From Chitinophaga sp. CF118 (GTDB lineage Bacteria > Bacteroidota > Bacteroidia > Chitinophagales > Chitinophagaceae): DNA of 64,000 bases. The notes under the pieces were generated by a model. That model saw only the letters and a program-made list of their open reading frames with translations, did no database searches and was not told the origin of the DNA. The stretch is taken from NCBI RefSeq assembly GCF_900112615.1, contig NZ_FOMK01000007.1, positions 186,001 through 250,000 of the forward strand. Direction: 5' to 3'. Position 1 is the first letter of the stretch; the number at the start of each line of letters is the position of its first letter. Positions 53,100 to 61,681 of this stretch are shown here, piece by piece. The translations under genes were made by a program, and so were the position numbers.

Positions 53100-54332
53100 T
53101 TAAGGATCCAGCGGATCCTGTGGATCCTGCTGCCACGCTTTCAATGATAGAATGAATACATTCTCTGTATTACTCACCCTTTCCAGGCTCTTATAAGGTA
53201 TATATCCCAACTCATTGATAAAGCGGACGCCCATATTTTTAATAGCCAGTGACTGAAACTGATCAGAGATGATCAACCCAGGCTTTGTTGGTGGCATGTT
53301 AAACAGATACATCAATCTTTCTGCATTCCTTATGTTGGTACTCGTATGACGCGCATGGGGCTCTATGATCACTGCACTATCCGGAACATCTAATTTGCCC
53401 ACGATATACTTTTTCATTTCTATCGCTTCACAAAAAGGTGTTTTATACGGATGTACATGTCCACCGGAAACAATTATAAAAGGAGCCATTCCTTTTTTAT
53501 AGGCGGCTACTGCCAGTTTACACCGGTACTCCCCCATCGTATCAATAGCTTTTCCCGATGAACCAGGACCAGCGCCCGGAACAAGGATCGCACTGTAACG
53601 GAAACCATTCCAGTTTATCCTTCTTGATTTGGCAAAAGGAGCAGCATTCTTATCCTTATATAGCGGTTCATAACGAGTGGCTTCATCACGTCCGTTTATC
53701 GCTAGTGCTTTTAATGCTATTACCAATGGTTGTTTGTAAAATGCATTACCTTTCCCCACGTTGATCACTGGCTTCAGATTGGTTTTTACCAACTTGAAAA
53801 ACGCCGGATCAGATGGCAGGAAAGAAATAGAATCTATGCGTGGATAACGCGGCGGTAACCCCTTCAAATATACCTGATAAATATGATTGATCCCTGCTGT
53901 TACATCCTGCCATGCTTTCCTAATAAAAGTCGTATCCGCATCTTTGCTATATACCGGATAACGCTCCTCTACTTTTAATCTTTCTACTAGTTCCTGAAAA
54001 CTTTTATCTCCTGTCGTAAGCCGCTGTAGTTCTACACCCGCATCACGGATCTCTTCAGGCGTCCATAATAGTGCGGTTGCCAGGCAGGATACATCTTTAC
54101 ATTGACTGTTGGCTTTTGTCAAACGTTCCTGGCGACTGGTAGCTATCCTATTGAATGCCACATTTTTCAGCAGCAAATTGTGTACTTCGCTTTTCCGTTC
54201 AAATATGTACAGGAGGTAAAAAGATTTCCTGATCTGTATCTGTTCTTTCGCCGTGAAAGTCTGTGCCTGTGATGATGAGATTGTTAAGATCAGCAGGCAT
54301 GCAATAAATAAGTTTTTAAATAGATTAATCAT
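53100..54332 (-). CDS. YdcF/ElyC/SanA (DUF218) family exported protein
   Basis: A 410-residue protein with a signal peptide (MINLFKNLFIACLLILTISS, ending SQAQ), a helical N-terminal region and a DUF218 domain from about residue 240 that includes YSAILVPGAGP, IIVSGGHVHPYKT, VIIEPHARHTSTNIRNAERLM and IISDQFQSLAI. The family affects envelope glycan/ECA homeostasis in enteric bacteria; the role here is unknown. The C-terminus is the odd DP-repeat tail WQQDPQDPLDP, encoded by three GGATCC-containing 9-bp repeats. It is 14 bp after the amidohydrolase gene on the same strand and presumably cotranscribed. Confidence 0.85.
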   Translation of the reverse strand: MINLFKNLFIACLLILTISSSQAQTFTAKEQIQIRKSFYLLYIFERKSEVHNLLLKNVAFNRIATSRQERLTKANSQCKDVSCLATALLWTPEEIRDAGVELQRLTTGDKSFQELVERLKVEERYPVYSKDADTTFIRKAWQDVTAGINHIYQVYLKGLPPRYPRIDSISFLPSDPAFFKLVKTNLKPVINVGKGNAFYKQPLVIALKALAINGRDEATRYEPLYKDKNAAPFAKSRRINWNGFRYSAILVPGAGPGSSGKAIDTMGEYRCKLAVAAYKKGMAPFIIVSGGHVHPYKTPFCEAIEMKKYIVGKLDVPDSAVIIEPHARHTSTNIRNAERLMYLFNMPPTKPGLIISDQFQSLAIKNMGVRFINELGYIPYKSLERVSNTENVFILSLKAWQQDPQDPLDP

Positions 54333-54346
54333 CTTCGCCTTAAATT

Positions 54347-55669
54347 TTATTCCGCTTTTTTACCATTTTTCCATACTTCAACGATATGCCGGGTATTATT
54401 GATATCCTGTGAAGGATCTCCATCCAGGATCATAAAATCCGCCTTTTTTCCTGCTACCAGTGTGCCGGTGTGCTTTTCAATGCCCAATAATGTAGCACCG
54501 TTCAGCGTAGCGCAGGAAATTACTTTCAGCGGACTAAGCCCCGCTTCTACCATCAGTTGCAGTTCCAGGTGCTCAGAGAAGCCCTGTGCTCTTACAGGAA
54601 ATGCTCCGGCATCTGTACCCATGGCTATCTTCACGCCAGCACTGTCCAGCTTACGCAGATTTACTACGGCAGTCATAAACGCCCGCATTTTTTTCCCACG
54701 GTTCTTATCTTCTTGTTGTTCCTTTTTATAGACATCACTTGTAATCATATCCCACACACCCGGCTCAAGGGATCGTATGAAAAAAGGATCATTTATCCAT
54801 TCAGGCTGACCTGCATAGATGAAGCCATATTCATCCAGTGCTAGTGTGGGAATATAAAAAACACCCTTCTCTTTCATAGCAGTGATCAATGCAGCATCTA
54901 CTTCTTTATCGCGAATACTGTGTGCCAACAGATCAATACCTGCATTTACCAGTTGTCGGGCATCTTCGAGGAAGTAAACGTGTGCAGCAACTTTTAATCC
55001 TTTTTCATGCGCTTCTTTAATGATGGCTTCATATACAGGTTGCGCTACTTTTGGCATGGAACCGCCGCCATCGTCTACCCAGATCTTTATAAAATCCGGT
55101 TGCAGTATGGCCAGTTTATCTACATCTGAAATAGCCTGTTCCGGCGTTTCCGGGCGAAGTGTATGCTGCCCGAAAGCCGGTGGTGGTGAGCCCCCCTTTA
55201 CCCCAAATCCATAACCGGCCGTCAATATTGTAGCCCCCGGAATCAGGCCCTTTCCGGAAGAATCACGCAAGGCAAATACCAGTGGCTGATCCGTTCCAAG
55301 ACTAAGCACAGTACCTACGCCATAGTGCAGGTAACGTTTTAACTGACGTATTACATTTTCACGGGTATAGTTATCTGCTGTAGACGTGTTTCCTTTCAAC
55401 AGACCGAGATGCTCATGACCGGATATCAGCAATGGCATAACCGTTTTGCCTGACATGTCGATCACCTTCGCATTGGGCGGGATATGATTACCGCTTATTA
55501 CAGATACAATAGTATCTGCGTTGATCAGCAGATTTACATGAGGTTGTGCAGCATTACCACTGCCATCTATCAGCGTAATATCTTTAAAATAAGTTGCTTT
55601 TTTATCCTGTGCGTAAGTTTGATAACAGATAACGGAGAGGCTTACACTAAGTAATAACCATTTATGCAT
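54347..55669 (-). CDS. Exported metal-dependent amidohydrolase (imidazolonepropionase-like)
   Basis: A 440-residue hydrolase with a signal peptide (MHKWLLLSVSLSVICYQTYAQ). TIM-barrel metal motifs: LLISGHEHLGLL (HxH), LKVAAHVYFLEDA, DLLAHSIRD and KIAMGTDAGAFP (Asp). A C-terminal metal-independent strand ADFMILDGDPSQD is typical of the imidazolonepropionase/prolidase-like amidohydrolases. The periplasmic dipeptide or cyclic amide substrate is unknown. Start is ATG at 55669; an alternative TTG at 55678 is less likely. It heads the two-gene unit with the YdcF-type protein. Confidence 0.9.
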   Translation of the reverse strand: MHKWLLLSVSLSVICYQTYAQDKKATYFKDITLIDGSGNAAQPHVNLLINADTIVSVISGNHIPPNAKVIDMSGKTVMPLLISGHEHLGLLKGNTSTADNYTRENVIRQLKRYLHYGVGTVLSLGTDQPLVFALRDSSGKGLIPGATILTAGYGFGVKGGSPPPAFGQHTLRPETPEQAISDVDKLAILQPDFIKIWVDDGGGSMPKVAQPVYEAIIKEAHEKGLKVAAHVYFLEDARQLVNAGIDLLAHSIRDKEVDAALITAMKEKGVFYIPTLALDEYGFIYAGQPEWINDPFFIRSLEPGVWDMITSDVYKKEQQEDKNRGKKMRAFMTAVVNLRKLDSAGVKIAMGTDAGAFPVRAQGFSEHLELQLMVEAGLSPLKVISCATLNGATLLGIEKHTGTLVAGKKADFMILDGDPSQDINNTRHIVEVWKNGKKAE

Positions 55670-55741
55670 AGTTAACAATTTATAGTCCCTGTATAAAGCA
55701 ATTTAAAACTCTGTGAGTAGTTACCTGCTCATATCACATAC

Positions 55742-55802
55742 TCTGACTCCGTAGAAGCCTGCTGTTTTTTATAGTTTAACAGAAAACTTCTACGAAGTCA
55801 GA
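55742..55802. repeat. 16-bp inverted repeat between metB-type and amidohydrolase genes
   Basis: TCTGACTCCGTAGAAG (55742-55757) and CTTCTACGAAGTCAGA (55787-55802) pair with one mismatch; the 29-nt loop has a smaller CTGTT/AACAG pair. No U-run follows on either strand. The gap 55670-55882 has no gene. Confidence 0.6.
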
Positions 55803-55882
55803 TTTATATCTGGAAACAGGAAGCCCATTTTCTACAAATACACAGTTCCTCACAGAACAATTTTGCCTTTGCAAACTACGAA

Positions 55883-57055
55883 CTATAAACCAGAAACTAC
55901 CGGTGAGGATTGATGTATTTTGTTAAATGTTTGTGTAAGATCTTCCAGGAGATCTTCAGGTTCTTCTAGTCCAACGGACAGGCGTATCAGGCTGTCTGCC
56001 ACTCCTGCTGCCCTGCGTTTTTCATCAGGAATGGATTTATGGGTCATGCTGGCGGGATGACACAACAGGCTTTTAATACCTCCCAGGCTTTCTGCCAGTT
56101 TGAAATAGCGGGTATTTGTCACAAATGCTTTTGCTGCTTCTTCCGTGTCATCTTTCAGGGAAAAAGACACAATGCCCCCGAAACCATTTGACTGCTGTTT
56201 TGCCAATAAATGATTGGGGTGAGATGAAAGGCCGGGATAATATACTTTGTCAACAAGCGGGTGATTTTCAAGATATTCTGCTATCTGTTGTGCATTGCTG
56301 CAATGCTGCCTTACACGTAGATGTAATGTTTCAATACCGCGGATCAGCAGGAAGCTGTCGAACGGCGACAGTATAGCACCACAGGCATTCTGATAGAAAC
56401 GGATTTCTGCCCCTAGTTCTGCTGTTTTGGTTACCACAACTCCGGCTATCAGATCACTGTGACCGCCCAGGTATTTGGTAGCACTATGCACAACTATATC
56501 AGCACCCAGTTCCAGCGGTTGTTGTAGTACCGGGGATGCAAAAGTATTATCTACACAGAACAAACACTTACTGGCTTTTGCTACTTTAGCAATAGCAGCA
56601 ATATCTGATATTTTCAAAGTGGGGTTGGTAGGCGTTTCCAGCCATATCAAACGGGTGGCTGGTGTAATGGCATTAAATACCGCCTGTATATCCGAAGTAT
56701 CCACATAGGTTACCTTAATCCCGAATTTTTCATACACTTTAGTGAACAGCCGGAATGCTCCACCATAAATATCATCAACGGCAACTATTTCATCGCCTGA
56801 TTTCAGGAGTTTTAATACTGCGTCTATGGCTGCCAACCCACTAGAAAAAGCAATACCGGTTGCACCTTCTTCAAGCTGTGCCACTATCTTTTCCAGGATC
56901 TCACGGGTAGGGTTATTGGTACGTGCATAATCATAACCTTTGTTTACACCAGGTGCTTCCTGTACAAAGGTAGAAGTCTGATAAATAGGAACTGCAATAG
57001 CACCTGTTTGTTCGTCAACAGGAATGGAATGGATTAATTGCGTAATTGTGCTCAT
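55883..57055 (-). CDS. metB: Cystathionine gamma-synthase-type PLP enzyme under SAM control
   Basis: A 390-residue Cys/Met metabolism PLP enzyme. Seen: VPIYQTSTFVQEAPGV and YDYARTNNPTRE, DDIYGGAFRLF, CVDNTFASPVLQQPLELGADIVVHSATKYLGGHSDLIAG with the PLP lysine, and the closing LSVGLEEPEDLLEDL. Sequence alone does not separate cystathionine gamma-synthase, gamma-lyase and O-acyl-homoserine sulfhydrylase. The SAM-I riboswitch with a terminator directly upstream indicates methionine biosynthesis and so favours gamma-synthase or sulfhydrylase over lyase. A leader of about 98 nt separates the terminator from the ATG. Confidence 0.88.
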   Translation of the reverse strand: MSTITQLIHSIPVDEQTGAIAVPIYQTSTFVQEAPGVNKGYDYARTNNPTREILEKIVAQLEEGATGIAFSSGLAAIDAVLKLLKSGDEIVAVDDIYGGAFRLFTKVYEKFGIKVTYVDTSDIQAVFNAITPATRLIWLETPTNPTLKISDIAAIAKVAKASKCLFCVDNTFASPVLQQPLELGADIVVHSATKYLGGHSDLIAGVVVTKTAELGAEIRFYQNACGAILSPFDSFLLIRGIETLHLRVRQHCSNAQQIAEYLENHPLVDKVYYPGLSSHPNHLLAKQQSNGFGGIVSFSLKDDTEEAAKAFVTNTRYFKLAESLGGIKSLLCHPASMTHKSIPDEKRRAAGVADSLIRLSVGLEEPEDLLEDLTQTFNKIHQSSPVVSGL

Positions 57056-57152
57056 CTCTTTTTGATTTTTAGTTTGATGAAGAATGTTGTTATACAGGTT
57101 CCTGTAAGCAACTTATCAGAGAGAGCGCAGAGAGAAGATTTGTCTATAAAAC

Positions 57153-57183
57153 AAAAAAACTCACCTGAGAGCCAGGTGAGTTT
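57153..57183 (-). terminator. Riboswitch-controlled terminator upstream of metB
   Basis: On the minus strand AAACTCACCTG (57183-57173) and CAGGTGAGTTT (57167-57157) form an 11-bp stem followed by a T-run. It follows the SAM aptamer by about 35 nt and is the off-switch when SAM is bound. Confidence 0.9.
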
Positions 57184-57219
57184 CAATATATTGTAAAGAA
57201 TATAGATCAAACTAACTGA

Positions 57220-57328
57220 CTTATCTTTCCCGGTTTTTACCGGGTGGATGTAGCACCTTTCCTGTTTGTTATAACAGGATGGTTGCTAAGACTTCGCAGG
57301 GCCATTTCCCTCCGTCTTTCTTGATAAG
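57220..57328 (-). promoter_or_regulatory. SAM-I riboswitch (S-box) aptamer
   Basis: On the minus strand: P1 CTTATCAAG...GATAAG, the core AAGAAAGACGGAGGGA, ATGGCCCTGCGAAGTC, TTAGCAACC, a variable P3 hairpin CCTGTTATAACAAACAGG, AAGGTGCTACATCC and a P4 hairpin CCCGG...CCGGG. All are the conserved S-box parts. Binding of S-adenosylmethionine would free the downstream terminator and repress metB transcription. Confidence 0.95.
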
Positions 57329-57346
57329 AATCTTAAAGAACTGATG

Positions 57347-57379
57347 CAAATATAAAACAGGAATATTTATTCTTCCAAA
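57347..57379 (-). promoter_or_regulatory. Promoter of the metB leader
   Basis: On the minus strand TTTG (57379-57376), 21 bp spacer, TATATTTG (57354-57347), exact TAnnTTTG. Transcription would start a few bases before the S-box aptamer, as expected. Confidence 0.7.
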
Positions 57380-57443
57380 TTTATTTTATTATTTCCTGGT
57401 AGTTTATCACATCGGTCTTTATAAGATATTGATTTCAAATCCA

Positions 57444-58367
57444 CTACTTTCCCAGTGTTTGTCTGATCCCTTCTTCATATGATGTTGGCTTAAAATTGAA
57501 ATGCCTTTCAAATTTAGTACTATCAAAGATGTAAGGATAGTTACTCTGGTAAAGCATTTCATGCAACTCTCCCACGGTAGTATCGAAAAGGCCGGCAAGA
57601 CGGATCATAAAGCCTGTCAGCCTCGTATACCGTGGTTTTACGTCTGCTATTTTTGCAATCATTTCTATATACTCTTTACCGTTGGGAGCCGGATTGCTAG
57701 TTGGCAAATGCCATACCTGATTAAAAGTACTGCGGTCCTGCGACAATAAATAAAGTCCTTTTGCAGCATCCCGTGTATAGGTATAACTATGTGTATGCTT
57801 ATCGCTCCCCAGCCAGTTGGCCGTTTTCCCTTTTGCGAGTTTACCAATTGCCAGCAGGTTCATAACCCCGGTAGTATCTGCACCCGGTCCGTAAAAGTCT
57901 GCACAACGGGCGATGGTAGCTGTCAGACGACCTTCTTTTACCCGGTCCATAATTTTATTGGCAATTAGTGCACGGATTTCACCTTTCTTGCTGCATGGAT
58001 TATAAGGTGTCTGCTCAGTCATTGCACCATCTACCCGCCCATACATATATACATTATCAAAAAAAATCAGCGGCACTCCAGCCTCACTACAGGAATGGAT
58101 CACATTCTGAATGATCTTTGGCCAGGCTATTTCCCATACTTTATGATTGTATGCAAGGCCGGCGCACAAAAATACCATTGATGACCCACTCACCGCCCTA
58201 CGGGTTTGCAGTGGATCTGTAATATCTGCGGCTACAGTATCTGTAACGCCATCTATCATTTTAGGATTCCGGCTTACCAACCGTACCTTCTTGCCATTAT
58301 TTAATAATTCTTTCGTTAACTCATTCGCTATCACACCTCCCGCTCCTAATATTGTGTACAATTCCAT
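57444..58367 (-). CDS. NAD-dependent epimerase/dehydratase (atypical SDR)
   Basis: A 307-residue Rossmann protein: YTILGAGGVIANELTKELLN (dinucleotide motif), MVFLCAGLAYNHKVW, VPLIFFDNVYMYGRVDG with the Tyr of the SDR active site, and KGEIRALIANKIMD in place of the usual YxxxK Lys. Closest to the extended/atypical SDRs annotated as NAD-dependent epimerases; substrate unknown. It is divergent from the TetR gene; their 89-bp shared promoter region contains a 17-bp operator, so this gene is probably in the regulator's regulon. Confidence 0.85.
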   Translation of the reverse strand: MELYTILGAGGVIANELTKELLNNGKKVRLVSRNPKMIDGVTDTVAADITDPLQTRRAVSGSSMVFLCAGLAYNHKVWEIAWPKIIQNVIHSCSEAGVPLIFFDNVYMYGRVDGAMTEQTPYNPCSKKGEIRALIANKIMDRVKEGRLTATIARCADFYGPGADTTGVMNLLAIGKLAKGKTANWLGSDKHTHSYTYTRDAAKGLYLLSQDRSTFNQVWHLPTSNPAPNGKEYIEMIAKIADVKPRYTRLTGFMIRLAGLFDTTVGELHEMLYQSNYPYIFDSTKFERHFNFKPTSYEEGIRQTLGK

Positions 58368-58414
58368 AGGTTATTTTTTAATTATGACGTAAATGTAGAA
58401 AAAATATTTTAATT

Positions 58415-58431
58415 ACTGAACACTGTTTAGT
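58415..58431. promoter_or_regulatory. TetR operator, site 1
   Basis: ACTGAACACTGTTTAGT, an imperfect 17-bp palindrome, 48 bp from the epimerase ATG and 26 bp from the tetR ATG. Its last base is the first base of a TAAGTTTG box (58431-58438, exact TAnnTTTG) that would be the tetR promoter, so bound repressor should block it. Its reverse complement is nearly identical to site 2 (16 of 17). Confidence 0.75.
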
Positions 58432-58456
58432 AAGTTTGCATTGTAAATAAAATAAC

Positions 58457-59065
58457 ATGGGCATCTCGGATAGAAAAGAAAGGGAGAAACAGGAAATGCG
58501 TAAGCTCATCATGAACGCTGCCATGGAAATGTTTGTAAAGGAAGGCTATGAAAAGACTTCCCTCCGTAATATAGCTGATAAAATAGAATATAGTCCAGCT
58601 ACTATTTATCTATATTATAAAGATAAAGATGAATTGTTATGGGGACTTCAGGCTGAAGCATTCGGGAAATTAAACGAGATATTCCAAACCAGTGTTACAG
58701 CTACAGATCCGGTAAAACAACTGGAACAGCTAACTAAGACATATGTTGAGTTTGGCATGAATAACCCGGACCTGTACGACCTGATGTTCATTATCCGCTC
58801 TCCAATGAACGTAAAAGACGATGAAAGCTGGCAAAATGGGAGTAATGCCTTCAAATTCCTGACAGATGTGATTGAGCGCTGCGGTGACAGGCTACGGTAC
58901 AAAGACGCAAAGACAGCCGCCTTATCCTGTTGGGCAATGGTACACGGTCTGGTTTCCCTGAATGTACGGGGCCGCTGTAAAGTACTCGAATTGCCAGGCG
59001 AAGAAGACATTAACAAGATACTCATACAATCCGTTGATGAATATATTGAACTGATCACCCGCTAA
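58457..59065 (+). CDS. TetR/AcrR-family repressor
   Basis: A 202-residue regulator with an N-terminal HTH: MRKLIMNAAMEMFVKEGYEKTSLRNIADKIEYSPATIYLYYKDKDELLW, typical of TetR. The C-terminal ligand domain (YVEFGMNNPDLYDLMFIIR, CWAMVHGLVSLNVRGR) matches the TetR_C subgroup that controls efflux in Bacteroidota. Encoded between an epimerase gene and a complete RND efflux operon, with the same operator ahead of both. Autoregulation is expected. Confidence 0.93.
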   Translation: MGISDRKEREKQEMRKLIMNAAMEMFVKEGYEKTSLRNIADKIEYSPATIYLYYKDKDELLWGLQAEAFGKLNEIFQTSVTATDPVKQLEQLTKTYVEFGMNNPDLYDLMFIIRSPMNVKDDESWQNGSNAFKFLTDVIERCGDRLRYKDAKTAALSCWAMVHGLVSLNVRGRCKVLELPGEEDINKILIQSVDEYIELITR

Positions 59066-59203
59066 CTACTTGATACTGTTGATCAGACAATGAACTAATT
59101 GCTCCGGTCAACAGTATCTAAATACTGATCAGAACTTACTTGACGTCATCAACAATGCATTTTAAGCAACTGGCACTCAATGTGTCTTTTTTTTAACGCT
59201 ATC

Positions 59204-59220
59204 ACTAAACAGTGTTCATT
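59204..59220. promoter_or_regulatory. TetR operator, site 2
   Basis: ACTAAACAGTGTTCATT, 16 of 17 identical to the reverse complement of site 1. It ends one base before the ATG of the TolC-like gene, so a repressor bound there could block transcription from a promoter upstream. In 59066-59220 no second element was found. Confidence 0.75.
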
Positions 59221-60579
59221 ATGTCAACAAACATTATCAAAAGATTATCGTTCACATTGCTACTGCTGATTAGTGCTGTAATAGCAGCTAATGCACAGGA
59301 AACAGTACTTGACAGGTACATTAAGCAGGCTTTTGAACATAACCAGGGATTACAGCAAAGAAATTTTCAGCTGGAAAAATCCCTGCTAGCCCTGAAAGAA
59401 GCTAAAGCGCTCTTCTATCCACAAATTGGCCTGACGGGGTCCTATACCAAAGCCGCCGGAGGCCGTACCATTGATATCCCGATTGGCGACATGCTGAACC
59501 CAGTGTACAGCACTCTGAATAAATTGACCAACAGCCAGCAGTTTCCGCAATTACAAAATCAATCGGTATTGCTGAATCCTGATAATTATTATGATGCTCA
59601 TATACGCACCACACTCCCACTCATCAATACAGAAATATGGTATGCACAGAAAATCCGCAAGGAAAGCATTTCCCTGCAACAGGCTACCGTAAACGTTTAT
59701 AAACGTGAACTGGCTAAAGACCTTAAAACAGCTTACTATCAGTACTATCAGGCTGCTAAAGCTGTAGAGATTTACAATATAGCGCTAACACAGGTGCAGG
59801 AAAATATCCGGGTGAATAAAAGTTTCCTCGATAACGGGGTACGTAATAGCACCGCTTTAACCCGCGCACAGGCTGAACAGCAGAAGATAGTGACATCAAT
59901 CACAGAAGCTCAGAACAAGCAACAGAACGCACAAGCTTATTTTAACTTCCTGATGAACGAGCCTTTCACTACAGAGATTACACTTGACAGTACTCTTTTC
60001 ACTCCTGCACAAGTATTACTAATAGATGGAAATGCTGGTAACCGTGAAGAACTGATCCAGCTGGATCAACAGAAAAAAATTGCGAACCTGCAATACAGGC
60101 TATCTTCTTCTTATCTGATCCCTAAACTCAACACATTTCTGGACCTGGGTACCCAGGCGTATAACTGGAACTTCGATAATAAATCCCGCTACTATATGTG
60201 GGGTGTAAATCTACAATGGGACCTGTTTGCCGGTGGACAAAGAAAATACAAAGCACAACAGGCGGCTTCGGACTTAAAGGTGATCCAGGCTTCATATAAT
60301 GAGACCAATAGTGCTCTGCAACTAGAGGCAAATACCGCACAGAATAATTACCGTACTGCTGCTGCCACTTTCTCCAATGCACAAACGCAGTTACAGCTCT
60401 CCGAAAAATATTACAACGATCAACTGAAAGTATATAAAGCAGGGCAACTCCTGTACATTGAACTTCTGGATGCTCAGAATCAGCTTACCAGTGCAAGACT
60501 GCAACTCTCCGTTGCTTTTGCACAGGTGCAGACGGCACTTGCAGAGATAGAAAGAACAACGGCTACTTATAAACTCTAA
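59221..60579 (+). CDS. TolC-like outer-membrane protein of the second RND operon
   Basis: A 452-residue OEP-family channel. Signal peptide MSTNIIKRLSFTLLLLISAV ending ANAQ; the domain begins ETVLDRYIKQAFEHNQGLQQRNFQLEKSLLALKEAK and continues with two helical repeats, and a later YYNDQLKVYKAGQLLYIELLDAQNQLT is typical of the second half. The annotated GTG at 59212 would lie inside the operator; the ATG at 59221 is better. First gene of an operon whose order is channel, adaptor, pump. Confidence 0.93.
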   Translation: MSTNIIKRLSFTLLLLISAVIAANAQETVLDRYIKQAFEHNQGLQQRNFQLEKSLLALKEAKALFYPQIGLTGSYTKAAGGRTIDIPIGDMLNPVYSTLNKLTNSQQFPQLQNQSVLLNPDNYYDAHIRTTLPLINTEIWYAQKIRKESISLQQATVNVYKRELAKDLKTAYYQYYQAAKAVEIYNIALTQVQENIRVNKSFLDNGVRNSTALTRAQAEQQKIVTSITEAQNKQQNAQAYFNFLMNEPFTTEITLDSTLFTPAQVLLIDGNAGNREELIQLDQQKKIANLQYRLSSSYLIPKLNTFLDLGTQAYNWNFDNKSRYYMWGVNLQWDLFAGGQRKYKAQQAASDLKVIQASYNETNSALQLEANTAQNNYRTAAATFSNAQTQLQLSEKYYNDQLKVYKAGQLLYIELLDAQNQLTSARLQLSVAFAQVQTALAEIERTTATYKL

Positions 60580-60599
60580 CATCTTAAAAATACGACAAC

Positions 60600-61670
60600 A
60601 TGAAAACAATACATGTTATTACACTACTCGCACTACTCTCCTCTCTTGCAGTTTCCTGCGGAGAACATACATCTGCGGAACAGAAAAAAGAAACAGATCA
60701 GATTCCTGTAAAATTACTGCCACTAAATGGACAGATAGCGGCTGTGAATCTGATTAATGTTTCAGGTCAATTTACTACAGATGATGAAGTAATGCTGTCT
60801 TTCAAAACTGGAGGAATCATACAAAGCCTCCTTGTAAAAGAAGGAGATGCAGTGAAACAAGGACAACTCCTGGCTACGCTCAATCCCGTGGAGATTGATG
60901 CACAGGTGAAACAAGCGCAGCTATATTATGATAAATCAGTACGCGATCACCAACGGATCCAGAACCTGTATAAAGATAGTGTAGCTACTCTTGAGCAATT
61001 ACAGAACACACAAACAGCTGTAGACATAGCTTTGGAACAATTGAAAAGTGCACAGTTCAACCGTAGTCATTCGCAAATCCGGGCACAGGCCAATGGTTAT
61101 GTATTACGTAAACTGGCCAGCGAAGGGCAAATGGTACAACCCGGCACGGCTGTATTTGAAACCAACGGTGCACAGTCAGGCAACTGGTTACTACGTGTTC
61201 CGGTAAGCAACAAAGAATGGGCGGCGATTAAACTACAGGACAAAGCACAGGTTGAAGTAGAATCAATGCCAGGTAAAGTATTCAGTGGTGTTATCTCCCG
61301 CAAATCAGAAGGTATTAACGTTGCCGATGGTTCCTTTATGGCAGATATAAAACTTACCGGTGAAAAACCTGCGGCTATTGCCTTTGGTATGTTCGGAAAG
61401 GCTAAGATCACCCCGGTTGTTGCCACTGCTTCCGGAAGCAATGGTCCCTGGGACATCCCTTACGATGCTCTGCTGGAGGGCGACGGCAATAAAGGATATG
61501 CATTTGTAACAAGTGATAATAAAACAGCGCATAAGGTAACCGTTACAATTGCTGGTATGGAAAAAAATCATGTAATTATCAGCAACGGATTAGAAAATGC
61601 AGGATCACTCATCATCTCAGGCAGCGCTTATTTAACTGAAGGAAGCTCCATCACTATCACGAACAAATAA
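60600..61670 (+). CDS. RND efflux adaptor of the second operon, lipoprotein
   Basis: A 356-residue HlyD/AcrA-like adaptor. Lipobox LAVSC gives lipidated Cys about residue 20, then GEHTSAEQKK. Seen: lipoyl half-motif VMLSFKTGGIIQSLLVKEGDAVKQGQLLATLNP, helical hairpin DAQVKQAQLYYDKSV, second half IRAQANGYVLRKLASEGQMVQPG, and the barrel segment. It follows the channel gene by 20 bp and precedes the pump by 11 bp. Confidence 0.93.
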   Translation: MKTIHVITLLALLSSLAVSCGEHTSAEQKKETDQIPVKLLPLNGQIAAVNLINVSGQFTTDDEVMLSFKTGGIIQSLLVKEGDAVKQGQLLATLNPVEIDAQVKQAQLYYDKSVRDHQRIQNLYKDSVATLEQLQNTQTAVDIALEQLKSAQFNRSHSQIRAQANGYVLRKLASEGQMVQPGTAVFETNGAQSGNWLLRVPVSNKEWAAIKLQDKAQVEVESMPGKVFSGVISRKSEGINVADGSFMADIKLTGEKPAAIAFGMFGKAKITPVVATASGSNGPWDIPYDALLEGDGNKGYAFVTSDNKTAHKVTVTIAGMEKNHVIISNGLENAGSLIISGSAYLTEGSSITITNK

Positions 61671-61681
61671 CATTTCAGAAC

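Noticed and set aside
53100..53130. GGATCC-containing short repeats as a repeat element
   Set aside because: They encode the DP repeats at the C-terminus of the YdcF-type protein; too short and coding.
59212..59220. GTG start for the second TolC-like gene
   Set aside because: It would place the start inside the TetR operator; the ATG at 59221 begins the signal peptide directly.
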